Below are positions 1 to 7,856 of a stretch of DNA of 62,968 nt, piece after piece. Numbering within the stretch: position 1 is the stretch's first letter; every line of letters begins with the position of its first letter. The stretch covers positions 1 through 62,968 of the forward strand of contig JADMJS010000192.1 in assembly GCA_018780435.1 (NCBI GenBank). Reading direction: 5' to 3'. A program made the translations under genes and the position numbers. The notes below the pieces were generated by a model that did not search any database, was not told where the DNA came from, and worked only from the letters and a program-made list of their open reading frames with translations. This stretch comes from Myxococcales bacterium. Its GTDB lineage: Bacteria > Myxococcota_A > UBA9042 > GCA-2863065.

Positions 1-150
1 CGCGTCGAGGAGCGTCACGACGGCCCCGGAGGGCACCTCGATGACGATCCCCGACGGGCTTTGGCGAGCCGTAGGCGGGCCGGACGGGGGCTGAGAGGCG
101 AGCGCAGCAGAGGAGCAACAGAACAGCAGGAGCGCGAGAGTCAGCTTCAA
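1..150 (-). CDS. Secreted protein, N-terminal part only (runs off the left edge)
   Basis: Fifty codons are open from a TTG at 150 to the window edge; the 3' end lies outside. The TTG is supported by a GGAGG ribosome-binding site (cctcc at 156-160 on the plus strand) 5 nt upstream. The product begins MKLTLALLLFCCSSAALAS, a signal peptide with a Leu-rich core and a possible lipobox-type Cys pair, followed by a Pro/Ser-rich linker and the start of a hydrophobic beta-type segment. Such short Gly/Val-rich segments can begin a PEGA-like domain, but too little is visible to say. It is divergent from the hydrolase gene at 355, with about 200 nt between them. Confidence 0.6.
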   Translation of the reverse strand, partial: MKLTLALLLFCCSSAALASQPPSGPPTARQSPSGIVIEVPSGAVVTLLDA

Positions 151-354
151 GATGGCCTCCGGAGGGTTCCAGCGACGTGGCGGGCGTACGACACCCTCAC
201 CCATCGAAGGTTCCCACGAAGTGACGGCGAGGCCGGCAAAGGTCGAAATTCATGGCCCGGTTGTGCGACGATGTGCGGCGCGGACGCTCGACTGCGCCAC
301 TGTGACCTGTTCGAGCCGCCGTCTCGTACTCGCTGCTGAAGTTCGGAGTCATCC

Positions 355-1548
355 ATGAATCGTTGGGCCAACGTGGCCATCTCCCTCATCGTCGGCGCGT
401 GTTCCGCCGACGAGTCCCCGTCGAGCACGCCGGCGCCCGATATCGCGTCACCCGATGACGTCAGCAGCGACGGGGACGACGTCGCCGTGGGAGCTGACGT
501 CGCGGCCACCGTCGACGTGGCCGAGAGTGGCTGTTCGCCGGGCGACGTGGCCGCCTGCCTCTATGCGCCGTCGAAGACCTGGGAGTTCTCGACCACGGTC
601 GTCGAAAACAAGATCGTCTATGAAGACGAGACTGGCGTGAATCGCACCGTCAACATCGCCCTCTACGTTCCGAAGGGCGCGCCGACGCCCATGCCGGTTG
701 TGCTGCTCTCCCACGGTGGCGCCGACGGGAAGATCGATCCGCTGAAGAGCATGGAGCACTGGGCGCCCGTGTTCGCCAAAGCCGGCTACCTCACCGTGGC
801 CATCGCGCATGCGGGGCGTTCGGACGCTAGCTATGACGCCCTCTGTGCTGCCCTCGGGACCCAAGCGGACATCCAATGTGGCATCAAGATCCACTGGGAT
901 CGGCCACATGACGTGAAGCACGTCCTTGATTTTCTAGAGCAGAAGGCGTCCGAGGCGGACTTCAAGGGGCTCTACGACCTCGACAAAGTGGCCCACGTCG
1001 GCCATTCCGCTGGCGCTGGTGCCGCGCTCATGTCCGTCGAAGTGACCCGGAACTTCGTCTGTGCGCAGCCGGTCAACGGCGCTTCTGAGCTTCAAGACTG
1101 CAAGGTGGAAGACCTCGTCTCTCTAGCGGACGACCGCATCGACGTCGCCGTCGGCCTGTCACCGCAAGGGCCGGGCGGGGAAGGGTTCATGGACGAGTCC
1201 TACGGCGCCGTGACCGCCCCGATCCTGATGGCGACGGGCCTCGTCGATGGCGACGGGGGCGAGCCGGCGAATCGTCTGCTCCTCTGGCCCGCGTTGCCCG
1301 CTGGGCAGAAGTACAAGCTGTTCCTGAACTCGGAAGGCGCCGTCCATACGCTCTTCGAAGGCAGCACCGACGCGTGCGTGAAACATGCGACGGAGGCCGA
1401 GTGCGAGACGATGCGTTCGTGGGTCTTCTCCACGGGGCTCGCCTTCGTCAAGTCCCACCTTGAGGGGGATCCGACCGCGACGGCCTGGCTCGCCAGCGAC
1501 GACATCGTCACCGCCGGCAGTGGGGTCGCGACCTTCGAGCGGAAGTAG
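355..1548 (+). CDS. Alpha/beta-hydrolase lipoprotein (dienelactone hydrolase/PAF-acetylhydrolase-like)
   Basis: A 397-residue predicted lipoprotein. A short signal peptide ends in the lipobox VGAC (Cys16), followed by an acidic, Ser/Pro-rich linker to about residue 60. The hydrolase domain has the early strand motif VVLLSHGGADG (oxyanion region), the nucleophile elbow GHSAGAG with Ser218, and a late histidine in GAVHTLF (His331), giving the expected Ser/His order. This fits secreted esterases of the dienelactone hydrolase or platelet-activating-factor acetylhydrolase type; the substrate cannot be read from sequence. A GGAG lies just before the ATG. It is a single gene converging on the minus-strand lipoprotein gene at 1570-2982. 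Confidence 0.75.
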   Translation: MNRWANVAISLIVGACSADESPSSTPAPDIASPDDVSSDGDDVAVGADVAATVDVAESGCSPGDVAACLYAPSKTWEFSTTVVENKIVYEDETGVNRTVNIALYVPKGAPTPMPVVLLSHGGADGKIDPLKSMEHWAPVFAKAGYLTVAIAHAGRSDASYDALCAALGTQADIQCGIKIHWDRPHDVKHVLDFLEQKASEADFKGLYDLDKVAHVGHSAGAGAALMSVEVTRNFVCAQPVNGASELQDCKVEDLVSLADDRIDVAVGLSPQGPGGEGFMDESYGAVTAPILMATGLVDGDGGEPANRLLLWPALPAGQKYKLFLNSEGAVHTLFEGSTDACVKHATEAECETMRSWVFSTGLAFVKSHLEGDPTATAWLASDDIVTAGSGVATFERK

Positions 1549-1569
1549 CCGCAACTTGCGATAGCCACA

Positions 1570-2982
1570 TCACTCGACGCAGATATTCGGCGACGGGGGC
1601 TCGACGCAGATGCCGTCGACGTCGAGCCCCTGACCGGTCCCGCCCGACTCTCCGATTTGGAGAAGCGAGAGGCGGAAGACGGGCGCGGTGAACGACTCAG
1701 CCGAGGGCGGGACCGCGCACTGGTCGACCGGCGGCTCACTCGTGGCTGGCTCGACGCCTGCGATCATCGCGGGGACGCCCTCGAAGAGGAGGGCGATCGA
1801 GGCGGACTCGGGGGCGCCGTCTTGGCCCGGAAGCCCTGAGGAGTCGAGGGCGTCGATGTCCGCTTTGATGACGTTCTCGAGGAGGTTCTTGATCGCCGAC
1901 TTCGGGAGCGGCAGGCCCTCGTCCGGGAGCGCGTCCACGGCGCCCGCGATGTCGGACTTGGCGATGGCGCCGGCGATGATCCCGTTGATGCCCGTGATCA
2001 CGTCGCCGTCACGCACGACCGTGCCTTCGATTCGGACGAAGGCCACCTTGAGCTCAAGCACGAAGCCCTGAATCGGGAGCGTGAAGAGGAAGGTCCCATC
2101 GATGCCGCCAGCCGTGAGCGTGTCACCCGTGATCATGGCATTATCAAAGGAGATCCGAGGGTTGCACTCGGCATCGAAGCCAGCGTTCTCAAGCGTCCAC
2201 GGGCACGGCCCCGCCGCAAGGTCGCACTCGACGTCCGGCATCGCTGGGTAGACGTTGAGAGTAAAGGTGGTCGTCACTGGGGTGCTGGGGTCGCCCTCCG
2301 CCCCCATGGGTATCGATGGGACGCCCCCGAGCTCGACGAGGAGGTTGAGCTCGCCCGCGGTGACGGCGTCTTGGAGGGCCGTGTTGGCCAAGGACGCTAT
2401 TCCCGACATCGCGTTGTCGATACCGAGCTCGCAACCGGTGCCCGAGCACGTGCAGCAGAGACCGAGCGGTGTACAGCTCGTTCCGAGCGGACATTCGCCC
2501 GGGATCCCGTCTGTACCGTCACTGCCATCGGTGGCGTCGACGGCATCGGTGCCGTCAGCGGCATCGGTGGCGTCGGTGCCGTCCGAATCATCGGTACCAT
2601 CGGTCGCATCCGAGCCGTCGACGGCGTCCATGCCATCGGTCCCGTCCATCGCGTCGGTGGCGTCGCTCACGTCCGCGCCGTCGCTTATGTCCGTGCCGTC
2701 GGAGGCGCCGTCGGTGGCATCGATAGTGCCGTCGGCAGAATCGATCGCGTCCGCCGAGTCTTGCCCGTCGAAGCCGGGGAAGCCGTCGGTGCCGTCGGTG
2801 CCGTCGGCCCCGTCGATGGCGTCACTGCCGGTGAACCCGCCAGACTCGATGGGACTCGGGTTGGGCTCGAGCGCGCACGAGCTGAGCGCTAGGACGAGGA
2901 ACAGGCCGACGGACGCGGCGGCCCTCGGAAACGAAGTCGCGGCGCCGACGGGGCGGCAGCGGAGATCTGGTTGTGCGCTCAC
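1570..2982 (-). CDS. Lipoprotein with acidic DG[TAS]D-repeat stalk
   Basis: About 470 residues from the preferred GTG start at 2982. An alternative GTG at 3036 would overlap the upstream gene and put a long hydrophilic leader before the signal peptide. The hydrophobic segment GLFLVLALSSC carries the lipobox Cys. It is followed by about 110 residues of near-continuous D-G-T/A/S-D repeats, then a short Cys cluster (CPLGTSC...CCTC...C) and a globular C-terminal region of about 290 residues that I do not recognise. The acidic repeats look like a cell-surface stalk, possibly Ca-binding. It is the last gene of a minus-strand run with the genes ending at 3023, 3641 and 5419. Confidence 0.7.
   Translation of the reverse strand: MSAQPDLRCRPVGAATSFPRAAASVGLFLVLALSSCALEPNPSPIESGGFTGSDAIDGADGTDGTDGFPGFDGQDSADAIDSADGTIDATDGASDGTDISDGADVSDATDAMDGTDGMDAVDGSDATDGTDDSDGTDATDAADGTDAVDATDGSDGTDGIPGECPLGTSCTPLGLCCTCSGTGCELGIDNAMSGIASLANTALQDAVTAGELNLLVELGGVPSIPMGAEGDPSTPVTTTFTLNVYPAMPDVECDLAAGPCPWTLENAGFDAECNPRISFDNAMITGDTLTAGGIDGTFLFTLPIQGFVLELKVAFVRIEGTVVRDGDVITGINGIIAGAIAKSDIAGAVDALPDEGLPLPKSAIKNLLENVIKADIDALDSSGLPGQDGAPESASIALLFEGVPAMIAGVEPATSEPPVDQCAVPPSAESFTAPVFRLSLLQIGESGGTGQGLDVDGICVEPPSPNICVE
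2505..2870. repeat. Degenerate tandem repeat encoding the Asp-Gly-Thr/Ala-Asp stalk
   Basis: A run of imperfect short units built on variants of gtcggtgccgtc and gtcggtggcgtc. On the minus strand they code for alternating Asp/Gly/Ala/Thr/Ser in the lipoprotein at 1570-2982. The pattern also opens long artefactual frames on the other strand. Such arrays can expand or contract by slippage in multiples of codons. Confidence 0.8.
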
Positions 2983-3022
2983 TGCACTAGCATGCCACAG
3001 GCACAAGCGAGACGAGCGAGGA

Positions 3023-3634
3023 TTATCGTTGCCCACTGCGGACGACGACTCCGGGCAGGTATTGCCCGTCAGCGCCGAGGTGTAGTGATGCGTCCCACGC
3101 GCCGCTGCGCTTCTCGATTCGCTCTACGATGCCGTCAGGGCCGGAGCGTATGAGGGTTCGTTTCTCGCGTTCACCGCCGCGCTCCGTGCTAGACGCAAGC
3201 GAATACGTGAGGATCAGGCGCCCTCCTTGAACCCGATAGAAGTAAGTCGTGTTCTGCACGAGACCCGGACCCTTGGTCGTCGCCTCGAGGACGATCTCGA
3301 CTTTGCCGTCACCATCGAGATCCCGCCCCGAGCTCAGGAGCGTGACCGTGGTGGCGGCACCGGTCGGGAGCCACACGGAATCGAGGAGTGTCACCGGCTT
3401 CTCGCCCGCCACGACCGCCAGTGCCTGCGGGACAATGACGCCGTCCGAATCGGACTTGCCGAGCAGTGCGACTCGTTCAGGCTTCGCGTCGAGGGTGACG
3501 TCGAGGCGGACTTGGCTGATGACACGCACGTCCACGGCGAGGAGGGCGCCGACGTCTCTCCCAGACCGCTGCGCACAGAGCGCTGGGCCACTCTCGATGG
3601 CCAGAGCTGCAAGGTGCGAGAGGAGAAAAAACAA
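3023..3634 (-). CDS. Small secreted protein with a DxDxDG-type calcium loop
   Basis: A 203-residue protein starting at a TTG 6 nt after the stop of the upstream kelch gene. A hydrophobic N-terminus (FFLLSHLAALA) suggests export. In the middle, DLDGDGKVEI is an FG-GAP/VCBS-like or EF-hand-like calcium loop. It is followed by strands containing TTYFYRVQGGRLILTYSLAS, which look like a repeat-protein read-out of recorded values. The C-terminus is basic. I do not recognise a named family. Close spacing with both neighbours indicates co-transcription from the promoter upstream of 7260. Confidence 0.6.
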   Translation of the reverse strand: MFFLLSHLAALAIESGPALCAQRSGRDVGALLAVDVRVISQVRLDVTLDAKPERVALLGKSDSDGVIVPQALAVVAGEKPVTLLDSVWLPTGAATTVTLLSSGRDLDGDGKVEIVLEATTKGPGLVQNTTYFYRVQGGRLILTYSLASSTERGGEREKRTLIRSGPDGIVERIEKRSGAWDASLHLGADGQYLPGVVVRSGQR

Positions 3635-3640
3635 CCGTGT

Positions 3641-5422
3641 TTACAGGGGGTTGAAGAACTCGCCCGCGGTTTGGAAGCGCGACGTCGCGTCGACGCCGCC
3701 GATGACGATGGCGGTGTTGTTCTCCAGGAAGAGACCCATGGCGCCGCCTCTCGGCTTGAGCAGGGAGCCGACCGAGCCACGGTCGATGTAGGTCTTGCCG
3801 TCGTTCGGGTCCTTGCGCTCGAAGATGAGCTCCGCCGACGCGAGCGGGACGCCCGGCCCGTAGACGCCGGCCTCGGCATCGATCACGGCCCCCTGAGCGA
3901 AGCCGCCCAAGAGCAGTACCGCGTTTCGGTCCATGAGCACCGCCGCGTGCGCGCCGCGGCCCTCGACCGAGAAGAAGGCCGTCCCGGCTTGGAAGGCTTG
4001 GGTCTGGACGTCGAAGCTGTCGATCTGCTGGACCGTCTTCGAGTGGGCCTTGTTGGCGAAGCCGCCCACGACGTGGATGAACTTCTGTGGGTCGACGTAA
4101 GTCGCCGTGTGGCGCGTGCGCGGTCGACGCGCAGACTCCGGACCCATCGTCGGCAGGCTCGCCACGTCGACCTTCTTGAAGCCACCCTTCAGCAGGAAGA
4201 CCTCCGTCGTCGCACGGACCTCGTCGTCGGATTCGCCGCCGATGAGGACGACCGCCTCGACGAGCTCTTGGCCGGCGATGCCGCGAGGACCGAGGTCGAC
4301 GCGGTCCGCGGTGTGGAACGCGCGCGACTGCACCATGTTGTCGGTGAAGATGATCCCGGCACCGGTGCTGGAGGCGGAGCACGCGAGCCCATCGAGACAG
4401 AAGACCTCGCCGGTGCCGCTCGCCGCCAGAGCGCCGTCGCCCTTGACGCTGAAGCCACCCGCGAGGAGCACGAAGCCGTTGGAGTCGAGGAGCGTGCTGG
4501 TGTGGCCCGAGCGGCCCTCACCGAGCGTCGCCGACGCGACCGTTTGGAAGGTGCCCGCGACCGGATCGTAGACCTCGATGGAGTTCGCCGACTGGGCAGC
4601 GCCACCGGTGGAGCTGAGGCCGCCCGAGATGACGACGAGCCCCTGGGGCGCCATGCACGTGGCCGGTGAGCCCGAGGGGTTCGGGCAGGTGACGGTCGGC
4701 GGCAGATAGGTGGCCGCGTGGAACGCGCGCGCGCTCGCCAGATTGCCGGTCGGCAGGAAGGCGCCGCTGCGCGGATCGTAGAGCTCCGCGTCGCGGTAGA
4801 GCTCGCTGAGCTGGTTGGCGTTCGTGAAGTCGCCCTGGTGCCCCTCTTTGAAGGCGAGGCCGCCCGTGATGAGGACGCGGCCGTCGTAAAGGCGGGTCAC
4901 CGTGTGTCCGAATCGGCCACGGGCGAGCGAGGTCGCCGTCGCCCCGGTCGAGGTACCGACTTGCGATGTGTAGGCGAAGGTGCTGAGCCGCGACATCGGG
5001 ATCTGGAGCGTGATCGCGTCGCCGCCCTCTGCCATCGTGAAGCGCGCGCTGCGGCCGCGAGAGAGGAGTTGGCTCGGCGTCAGAGCGCCCGACTTGGGGT
5101 CGGTGACGGCCGACCAACCTTCGATGGTGACCTGAAGGTTCGCGCCGAAGGGGATATCGTCGAGCGAGCGCCCGAGCGACTTGTCGAAGGTGAAGAACTC
5201 GTCCGAGATGAGCTGGCTGGCTCGGTTCACGGCGACGCGCATGAGTCCGACACCTTGGTAGGGGTCTTGGTCCACCGAGTCGGTCTTGACCGAGAACACC
5301 CGCAGGCGGACGCGATCGACGGAGCCTTGTTCCTCTTTGGCGCAGCCCGACGTCACGATGGGCAAAGCGATGAGGAGGCTGGCCGCGAGGCTAAAGGCGC
5401 GTCTGAACTTCAGCATGATCAT
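3641..5422 (-). CDS. Kelch-repeat lipoprotein
   Basis: The ATG at 5422 overlaps the upstream stop as ATGA, so translation is coupled; a second ATG lies two codons later. The product is a roughly 593-residue lipoprotein: LLIALPIVTSGC gives lipobox SGC. After about 120 residues come about six kelch-type units, each with a [SG]RxxHT/A turn followed by a hydrophobic strand ending in GG (VLITGG, LVVISGG, FVLLAGG, AVVLIGG, FIHVVGG, AVLLLGG). These form a beta-propeller at the cell surface or in the periplasm. Kelch propellers mediate protein or carbohydrate contacts; no catalytic residues are evident. It sits between the PEGA protein gene and the small secreted protein gene. Confidence 0.8.
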   Translation of the reverse strand: MIMLKFRRAFSLAASLLIALPIVTSGCAKEEQGSVDRVRLRVFSVKTDSVDQDPYQGVGLMRVAVNRASQLISDEFFTFDKSLGRSLDDIPFGANLQVTIEGWSAVTDPKSGALTPSQLLSRGRSARFTMAEGGDAITLQIPMSRLSTFAYTSQVGTSTGATATSLARGRFGHTVTRLYDGRVLITGGLAFKEGHQGDFTNANQLSELYRDAELYDPRSGAFLPTGNLASARAFHAATYLPPTVTCPNPSGSPATCMAPQGLVVISGGLSSTGGAAQSANSIEVYDPVAGTFQTVASATLGEGRSGHTSTLLDSNGFVLLAGGFSVKGDGALAASGTGEVFCLDGLACSASSTGAGIIFTDNMVQSRAFHTADRVDLGPRGIAGQELVEAVVLIGGESDDEVRATTEVFLLKGGFKKVDVASLPTMGPESARRPRTRHTATYVDPQKFIHVVGGFANKAHSKTVQQIDSFDVQTQAFQAGTAFFSVEGRGAHAAVLMDRNAVLLLGGFAQGAVIDAEAGVYGPGVPLASAELIFERKDPNDGKTYIDRGSVGSLLKPRGGAMGLFLENNTAIVIGGVDATSRFQTAGEFFNPL

Positions 5423-7260
5423 TCCCAGGTGACGTTGGTCGAGAACCCGGTGGGCGGGGCCTGTTCGGCGGGAGCGAGGAGCACCCCAGCGGTTACGGCG
5501 CCCCCGACCACGACCACGCCGATGATGGTCCAGAACCACCACTTCTTGTGGACGCCGTCGTTGTCACCGATGGTCTCGGTCTCATACTCCGGGCGTGGAT
5601 CCGGCGTCACCGGCACCTTCACGAGGCCCGGCGTGCCGGGGCTCGCGCTGGGTGCAAACGGTGCCGGTGTCGGGACCCCCGGCAGTGACACGGTCGGAGT
5701 ACCCGGCTGCGGAGTCGGGATCCCCGGAATGACGGGTGGCGGCGCGATGACCCCCGGCTGGGGCGTGACGGGTTGCGGCGTGTAGACCGGCTGGGGCGTA
5801 TAGACGGGCTGCGGCCGGTAGCCAGGAGCGGTACCCGGAGTGCCTGCCGTCGGGCCAATGGGGAGGACGTTCGGCGGCGCGATCGGGAGGATGTTCGGGG
5901 GCGACGTGGGCGACGTCGGGGCGACCGGCGCGATCGGGGCGACCGCGACCTGCCGCTGCCATAGGCGGTAGATGGGCGGCGGGGAGACCTTGACCGTACG
6001 AGCGACCGGGAAGTTGCGCAGCGCGGCCTGGACCTGGTCCGAGTGAGCGAGGACGCGGACCTGAAGGTCGCTCGTGTCGAGTGCGAGGGGCGTCACGGCC
6101 GCTTCGGCGACTTGGCCCTTGTCGAGCGCGTAGACGTAGGTGGCGAGGACGTAACTATCGTTCTCGCGGTTCAAGACCGAGCCGACGATGTGCGTCGCGC
6201 CCTTCGCTCTCGCCACGGTGGCGGCTTGGTTCAGGAAGCCAGCGCCGAACGAACCTTCGCGAAGGAAGACCTGCAGGACCTCTGCCGAGACGCCGCCCCC
6301 GGGAGGTGCCGCGAACGGCGGACGGGCGAGGCTCGGCGGGCCGGGCGGGCGCCCTTCCTTCTTCGTAATGACCTTGAGGTTTGCGGTCTTACCAGCGCCT
6401 GGCGCCATCACGCGGGCCGCCCACGACTTGTAGCCGGGTGTGACCACGCGAACCCAGTGATAACCACGCGGGAGGCCGGTGGCCGGGTTCGCGACCGTCA
6501 GGCCGTCGACGTAGACCGTGCACGAGGCGTCGGGGCACTCGAGAGCCAGGGTGCCGGTGGTCGCAGCCTTGATCGCCGCTCTCTGGCGTTCGATGGAGGC
6601 GGTCACCGCGGGAGTGGCGTAGGCCGCGTCCACCGTGAGGTCAGGGCGCATCGAGAGCGCCTGCGAGATGGCTTCTTCACCGTCGTCATCGTAGCCCTGG
6701 CCGAAGCGGGCCACGCCGAGCAGGAGCTGCGCTTCGACGAGCCCGTCGAATTGCTCGAGGTCCGCGATCTTCTTCGTGAAGAGGTCGATGGACTTCTGGA
6801 ACGACTTCGACGCCGGCGCGAACTTCTTGCCGGCGAGCTGTTCCTTGCCGGCGGCGAGCTGCTTCTCGGCGGCGACGATGTCTTTGTCGACCTTCGCGGG
6901 TGCGGCGACCGGCGCGATCGGCGCCACGGGGATGACCGGCGCGACCGGAATGACCGGGGCAGTCGGCGTGACCGGAACGAAGGGCGGCGGCGCTGCGATC
7001 GGGGCCGACGCGCTTGGATCGACCACGGAGATGGACGCGTCCATGTTGAAGAGCGTGCGGTAGTATTCGTCCACGCGCCCCGCGACGATGGTCGGGACGT
7101 AGTCGCCGATGCGTTCCATGTTCAGGAGGAGAACGGACGGCTTGGTGGCGGCTTCTGCGGTGCGGATCGCACCCGGCAGCCCCGGGAAGCTCAACCCGAT
7201 ATGGGCCATGAGGCCCGCGAGAATCAGCGCTGACCGACGTCGGTACTTTTGGCTGTACAT
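5419..7260 (-). CDS. PEGA-domain membrane protein with TPR-like segment and Pro-rich linkers
   Basis: About 613 residues from the ATG at 7260, which has GGAGGG upstream and is followed by the basic-hydrophobic export signal MYSQKYRRRSALILAG. A longer frame to 7335 adds 25 residues without signal character. In order: a Pro/Val-rich linker, a helical TPR-like region (AAEKQLAAGKEQLAGKKF, then a possible second unit), a PEGA domain (TLALECPDASCTVYVDG ... PRGYHWVRVVTPGYKSW), a Lys-rich spacer, a domain with a Cys-free alpha/beta pattern, a long Pro/Gln/Thr-rich segment, and a C-terminal transmembrane helix (WWFWTIIGVVVVGG). Head gene of the run down to 1570. PEGA proteins are usually surface-associated and bind carbohydrate or peptidoglycan by inference. 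Confidence 0.75.
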   Translation of the reverse strand: MYSQKYRRRSALILAGLMAHIGLSFPGLPGAIRTAEAATKPSVLLLNMERIGDYVPTIVAGRVDEYYRTLFNMDASISVVDPSASAPIAAPPPFVPVTPTAPVIPVAPVIPVAPIAPVAAPAKVDKDIVAAEKQLAAGKEQLAGKKFAPASKSFQKSIDLFTKKIADLEQFDGLVEAQLLLGVARFGQGYDDDGEEAISQALSMRPDLTVDAAYATPAVTASIERQRAAIKAATTGTLALECPDASCTVYVDGLTVANPATGLPRGYHWVRVVTPGYKSWAARVMAPGAGKTANLKVITKKEGRPPGPPSLARPPFAAPPGGGVSAEVLQVFLREGSFGAGFLNQAATVARAKGATHIVGSVLNRENDSYVLATYVYALDKGQVAEAAVTPLALDTSDLQVRVLAHSDQVQAALRNFPVARTVKVSPPPIYRLWQRQVAVAPIAPVAPTSPTSPPNILPIAPPNVLPIGPTAGTPGTAPGYRPQPVYTPQPVYTPQPVTPQPGVIAPPPVIPGIPTPQPGTPTVSLPGVPTPAPFAPSASPGTPGLVKVPVTPDPRPEYETETIGDNDGVHKKWWFWTIIGVVVVGGAVTAGVLLAPAEQAPPTGFSTNVTWE

Positions 7261-7426
7261 GTGGACTCGACCCTCCCACCCCGCTCGCGCGAGCAGAGCG
7301 GTGGACTGATAGCAGGCAAGTTCTTGCCCGGTCAACGGATTACCTCAGCCCCATCGTGCCAAGCGCGGCGGGGCCGGAAGTGAACGCGCGAGGTGGGGCT
7401 GGGCGTTCAGCGCGGTCGAGACGGCA

Positions 7427-7443
7427 CGCCGGCAAGGCCGGCG
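7427..7443 (-). terminator. GC-rich hairpin downstream of the Cys-repeat gene
   Basis: A perfect 7-bp stem (cgccggc / gccggcg) with a 3-nt loop lies 10 nt after the stop codon of the gene at 7454-7771. There is no U-tract, so it may stabilise the 3' end or assist termination rather than act as a classical intrinsic terminator. Confidence 0.35.
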
Positions 7444-7453
7444 CGCTCGCAGA

Positions 7454-7771
7454 CTACTTACACGAGCCGGAGCTGCACTTCTTGCCCGGACACTCCGAGT
7501 CGAAGTTGCACTTGCCATCCGGCGCGTTGGAGCACTTGCTCGAATTGCACTTGGCGCCGCCCCCGCCGCAATCGGAGTCGAACGAGCACTTGCTGCCCTC
7601 CGAGTCCGCGCAACGGCCGCCATTGCACTTCACTCCCTTGTTGCAGTCGGAGTCGAAGGAGCACTTGCCGTAATCGGCGGCCGAGTAGCCATAGTCGGCG
7701 ACCTGAGCCGTGTCGAGCGAGGTGTTGCCCGCGATGAAGGTGAAGGCGGCGGCAAGAGCGAGCTGAAGCAT
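7454..7771 (-). CDS. Small secreted protein with three Cys-rich CxFDS[DE]C repeats
   Basis: A 105-residue protein. ATG with GGGAG upstream, an Ala-rich signal peptide (LALAAAFTFIAG), a short Tyr/Asp linker, then three tandem units of about 21-26 residues. Each has four cysteines in the order C-x-F-D-S-[DE]-C ... K-C-x4-C, starting near residues 37, 62 and 87. The 12 regularly spaced Cys predict two disulphides per unit and a compact, stable extracellular protein. The Asp residues between the first Cys pair could bind calcium. The same Cys/Asp style appears in the large lipoprotein upstream at 7857-9287. I know no function; an extracellular matrix, sheath or toxin-like role is only speculation. 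Confidence 0.75.
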   Translation of the reverse strand: MLQLALAAAFTFIAGNTSLDTAQVADYGYSAADYGKCSFDSDCNKGVKCNGGRCADSEGSKCSFDSDCGGGGAKCNSSKCSNAPDGKCNFDSECPGKKCSSGSCK

Positions 7772-7856
7772 GGTGTTCTCCCGGTTGGCGTTGGGCGGAC
7801 CCGTTGGTCCGCGACCGCTACCTATCGCCCACTGGGCCCCGGGTCAAACGAGCCGG

